NCBI RefSeq assembly: GCF_003590095.1
Contig: NC_039495.1
Span: 3,147,589-3,211,588, forward strand
From: Trichoplusia ni
Taxonomy: Eukaryota > Arthropoda > Insecta > Lepidoptera > Noctuidae
DNA: 64,000 nucleotides
Direction of reading: 5' to 3'
Both the position numbers and the translations under genes were made by a program. Every line of letters begins with the position of its first letter. Within the stretch, counting starts at the first letter, position 1. Shown in pieces: positions 61,277-64,000 of this stretch. The notes beneath the pieces were generated by a model. It was not told the origin of the DNA and did not search any database. It was given only the letters and a program-made list of their open reading frames with translations.

Positions 61277-61475
61277 GTTATGGTAACCAGACAACTGATA
61301 AACATACTTATATATTTCTGAATACATACATAGTATAGATAAATTACACTCAGACACAGAACAAATGATCGTGCTCATCACATAAACATTTGTCCTGGGT
61401 GGGAATCGAACCCACGACCCCCGGTATAGCAGTCAGGGTCACTAACCACTAGACCAACAGGCCCGTCGCATGATA

Positions 61476-62395
61476 ACTAAACTTTTGTGTTACCTAAGTT
61501 AAAAGTCCATACGAACAGCATCCGAGTCGCACTTGGTAGGCTATTTGTCCAGTTTCTTTATTATTTTAATTGTTAACTTGACTTAACACATTCACAAGAA
61601 TGATTTAAGTCAATCTTCTAACGTTTATAAAACGACAATTCATTTGTTTTTATGGGTATATATTCTCGTAAATTAGAAACACCTGTCATAGATAGTATTG
61701 TCATTATAGAAAGACCTTAAGTAAGTTAACCATGCAAGGAAGGAAATGTGCATATAATAATAGGTTTAAGACATGACTTTACCGATTAATACAATTACCA
61801 AGAGCTGTATAGAAAACTACATAGTTCTAAACAAATAAAACAATTATTGCACAATTTTTGCTAACACTTTGCCTATACAAGATACAAAATAAACCTTCCA
61901 TTTCCACCATACAACTCTTCCAAAGTCTTCCAGCCAATGAATCAGTTCAGTTTAATAAGGATGTTTCAAAGAAAACAAATTAAACTATTGTAAAAAGTGT
62001 TGTAAATCTGGCTACCAAAAGGCAGAACATCAATGATAAAGTATAACGAATTCCTTCACGACTTATCCCTTTGAATATAAAAAGGTTTTACAGGAAAACT
62101 TTTAATCAGGATCCATCGCTTCTACTATTTGTTTCAGAATTTATTATTCACTTGATAAAGTGGCAAGGTAATCATTACTTAGGTTCGTCTTATTTGAAGT
62201 GGAACAAAATATATTTTGCAATAGAGTGAGTATTATGGACAGGTCTAGTATTATTAGTGAGAGACAAAACAACTTGGCTTAATCTAGTTGGATTTGTTTG
62301 AAATGCTAATTAATGTATAACTAGATCAAATTATAAGTCGATTTAAGGTCTATCTATATACCAATTAACGATTTCGTTTTTACACATAATTTTAG
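61476..62395. other. Non-genic sequence; probable intron
   Basis: One + frame from about 61895 to 62228 has only two stops and reads protein-like in parts (SLPANESVQFNKDVSKKTN; later FNQDPSLLLFVSEF). A decayed coding segment is possible. The last 20 bases form the acceptor of the exon at 62396. Confidence 0.3.
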
Positions 62396-62592
62396 AGCCA
62401 AAGCACTTAACAAGAATATCTTCTGAATGTATCAGGAATAGATCCATACTCATTCTACCCTCAAGGACTGGCCATATAAATATCATACACACAGACACAC
62501 TGCTAGAAACTGATGAAGGTATCAATCTGGTATTAAGTCAAGCCACGTCTCATGTTCTGCAAACCGAAGAAACAGAGGCATTAAATAGCTAA
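62396..62592 (+). CDS. Putative terminal coding exon, unrecognised gene
   Basis: The acceptor TTACACATAATTTTAG (AG at 62394-62395) is followed by an open frame of 64 codons to TAA (62590-62592). With two bases completing a split codon it reads PKHLTRISSECIRNRSILIL, then PSRTGHINIIHTDTLLETD and EGINLVLSQATSHVLQTEE, ending TEALNS. The composition is natural, without low complexity, and the stop is followed by a plausible 3' untranslated region with AATAAA at 62886. Upstream exons were not identified. The hydrophilic, non-repetitive tail would suit a regulatory protein, but no family is assigned. Both minus-strand frames here (62343-62525, 62522-62722) are shadows. Confidence 0.5.
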
Positions 62593-62905
62593 CTTGACTT
62601 AAGAAACAAAGGCCAAATGAGTAACTCGACCTGAGTCCAATCTCTTGGTCACCAAGTGATAACCCTTCGAGATCTTCCCATAGTAGATGCACCGGGGACA
62701 TCGGACTTAAAAATGAAAGCATAAATCACGATCTTTGGCCCTAATTAATTCCTCGAGGCTTTGCCGGGGGAGTGTGCTATGGGGTTGAATTATTTGAAAA
62801 ACTTTCACCTCTTTGTACTCTTTAATTATCTTTTGGGAGTCACCTGCGACCAGGTTATGGTCTTTGCGAGTTATGGTGTTGTTTTAATAAAAAAAATTTG
62901 AACTG
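62593..62905 (+). other. Possible 3' untranslated region
   Basis: The sequence follows the stop of the putative terminal exon and runs to just beyond AATAAA at 62886-62891. It has more balanced composition than the flanking DNA, including CTCGAGGCTTTGCCGGGGG near 62752. Confidence 0.3.
62886..62891 (+). terminator. Candidate polyadenylation signal AATAAA
   Basis: Lies about 295 bases after the stop of the putative terminal exon. The next AATAAA is near 63293. It is supported only by position. Confidence 0.3.
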
Positions 62906-63653
62906 GTCAAAAATTCGGGGTGGTTGAGTAAGAAGTAGGCTCAAAATGACCTCCTGATGGTCCTTAAATTGTGGTTGTTAAATTTGCGTAAGTAGACCAG
63001 GTTAATAATATTTCATATATTATACTCATTAAGTGTCGTGTTCCATTAATATCCTACTCTAGTTATTTGATTGCAGGTGACACAGAGCTAGAAAAATAGA
63101 ACTTTAAATGTATAAATTGTACAAATTTTTCGACGTTTTGTAGCCAGTAATTATAGCAATTACGAAAAATAATTTAGATTATATCAAAAGAGGAATTCTT
63201 TAATTACTTATGACTTTATTGGACACTTGGTCACAAGCTGGAGATCTTTAGTTCGATTCAAAGGTCGTGCAAAATGTAGAGCCCTTATTTCTAATAAAAC
63301 AGTATTTTTTTTCGTTTTAAATATTTATTTTTTACTTTTTTCGACCAGTCTTATTGGCAGTCCGACTCCTCTAGAAAGATCTTCATAAAAAGTTTGCAAA
63401 AAAAAAAAAACGTTACTACAGTAATCTGTCAGCTAAAAGCGTAAAAATCAACACTTAAATATATTTCCAGTAATATTCCCGTTTTGACTCGACCCAAAAA
63501 CTAAAACGATGAAACATAATACTAGTCATTTACTCCACATCTAAAGAAAACTGTAAGAACTCTATAAAGTAAGCAAACTCTTCTTTTATTTCTACGAATC
63601 ACTTTGATGTTAGGCGCCAAGCTTTTTTATATGTCGTTTTTCGTCCAATAGCA
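62906..63653. other. Non-genic A+T-rich sequence
   Basis: I see no gene or repeat. A 13-base A run lies near 63398. Confidence 0.45.
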
Positions 63654-63863
63654 ATGCCACGCTTATTTAATATCTATAAATCGAATACGGATCATCGCAC
63701 TCGACAAAAACCTAATCCAAATCTTACAATTCGACGAACTGTTTCATTTGGAGATACCTATGGGAACCACATCGAGAAACTACGAATCATTGGGCTTTTT
63801 GTGGCCAAACTTTTAATAGAAACCATCTTAACATTGACAAAGTTATGTTCATTGGAAAACTAG
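63654..63863 (+). CDS. Possible small gene or exon, unrecognised
   Basis: An ATG at 63654 opens 69 codons, with IRRTVSFGDTYGNHIEKLR in the middle. The frame is preceded by a pyrimidine-rich tract ending CAATAG, which might be an acceptor. Composition is fair but the length is within chance for this DNA. No family is recognised. Confidence 0.2.
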   Translation: MPRLFNIYKSNTDHRTRQKPNPNLTIRRTVSFGDTYGNHIEKLRIIGLFVAKLLIETILTLTKLCSLEN

Positions 63864-64000
63864 TTACTGTCTAATTTTAAACCTTAAAATCATCAGCATA
63901 AGAATGCTTAAATTTAAATTTTGAATTTATCGATAGCAGATTTCAGTTTGTAAATCCAGTGCATCTATCCGTCTCTGCCACTTAAATTTGAACTTAATTT
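63864..64000. other. Right edge, A+T-rich, featureless
   Basis: No feature is recognised. Confidence 0.45.

Larger units (their letters stand above)
59658..61467 (-). mobile_element. tRNA-derived SINE split by a hAT element, minus strand
   Basis: Read on the minus strand, the head starts at 61467: A box TGGTCTAGTGGTTAG (61456-61442), B box GGTTCGATTCC (61412-61402) and body to 61285. It resumes at 59732 and ends at 59658 with TGTGTGAGTTGCCCCACG and an A+T tail. Removing the hAT element and one copy of its 8-base duplication restores a continuous 258-base SINE. The duplication GCATGATA flanks the whole. Joining across the gap gives CTGGTTACCATAACACAAGC, a block I recognise from moth SINE and LINE tails, which supports the reconstruction. 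It has no coding capacity. Confidence 0.85.

Noticed and set aside
61385..61467. Apparent tRNA gene on the minus strand
   Set aside because: A and B boxes are present, but it is the head of a SINE with body, tail and target duplication.

Overview
The window looks like nuclear DNA of a moth, probably a noctuid close to Helicoverpa or Spodoptera. The base composition is strongly A+T-rich and no frame stays open for more than about 130 codons. The interspersed repeats are typical of that group: a chimeric 5S rRNA-derived SINE with a GATGATGATG tail, tRNA-derived SINEs, short Helitrons ending in CTAG, a hAT element, Penelope-like remnants and several LINE 3' tails. There is no bacterial-style gene organisation, rRNA, CRISPR array or intact transposase. 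The assignment rests on my memory of repeat families; no database was searched.

Protein-coding content is sparse and shows as isolated exon-like pieces with splice signals. At the left edge (277-408 and 1604-1777, + strand) two segments in compatible phase look like the last two exons of an unrecognised gene, with AATAAA about 80 bases after the stop. At the right edge (62396-62592, +) another segment looks like a terminal exon, with an acceptor before it and AATAAA about 300 bases after. Weaker candidates lie at 6565-6765, 12756-12860, 16597-16638, 25410-25664, 46135-46513, 53131-53371 and 63654-63863. None was assigned a function.

The transposon record is the clearest content. 29962-30336 is a full-length 5S-derived SINE with a 12-base target-site duplication; truncated or decayed relatives lie near 7 kb, 11.5 kb, 14.3 kb, 39.6 kb, 43 kb and 44.3 kb. 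The 39.6 kb copy is only 56 bases long but has a perfect 15-base duplication. Short Helitron-like elements lie at 19.0-19.3 kb and 45.3-45.6 kb, with a truncated one at 60.7-60.9 kb. At 56.2-56.7 kb the 3' end of a Penelope-like element survives on the minus strand, with a hammerhead-like stem-loop that recurs at 3.3 kb. At 59650-61475 three elements are nested: a tRNA-type SINE with an 8-base duplication holds a hAT element with a perfect 8-base duplication, which holds a Helitron end.

The remaining sequence is intron or intergenic DNA. It contains G+C-rich patches that could be promoters or first exons (8785-8960, 27100-27220, 33236-33370), patches resembling conserved non-coding elements, and several strong hairpins. 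These are inferences from composition and motifs.
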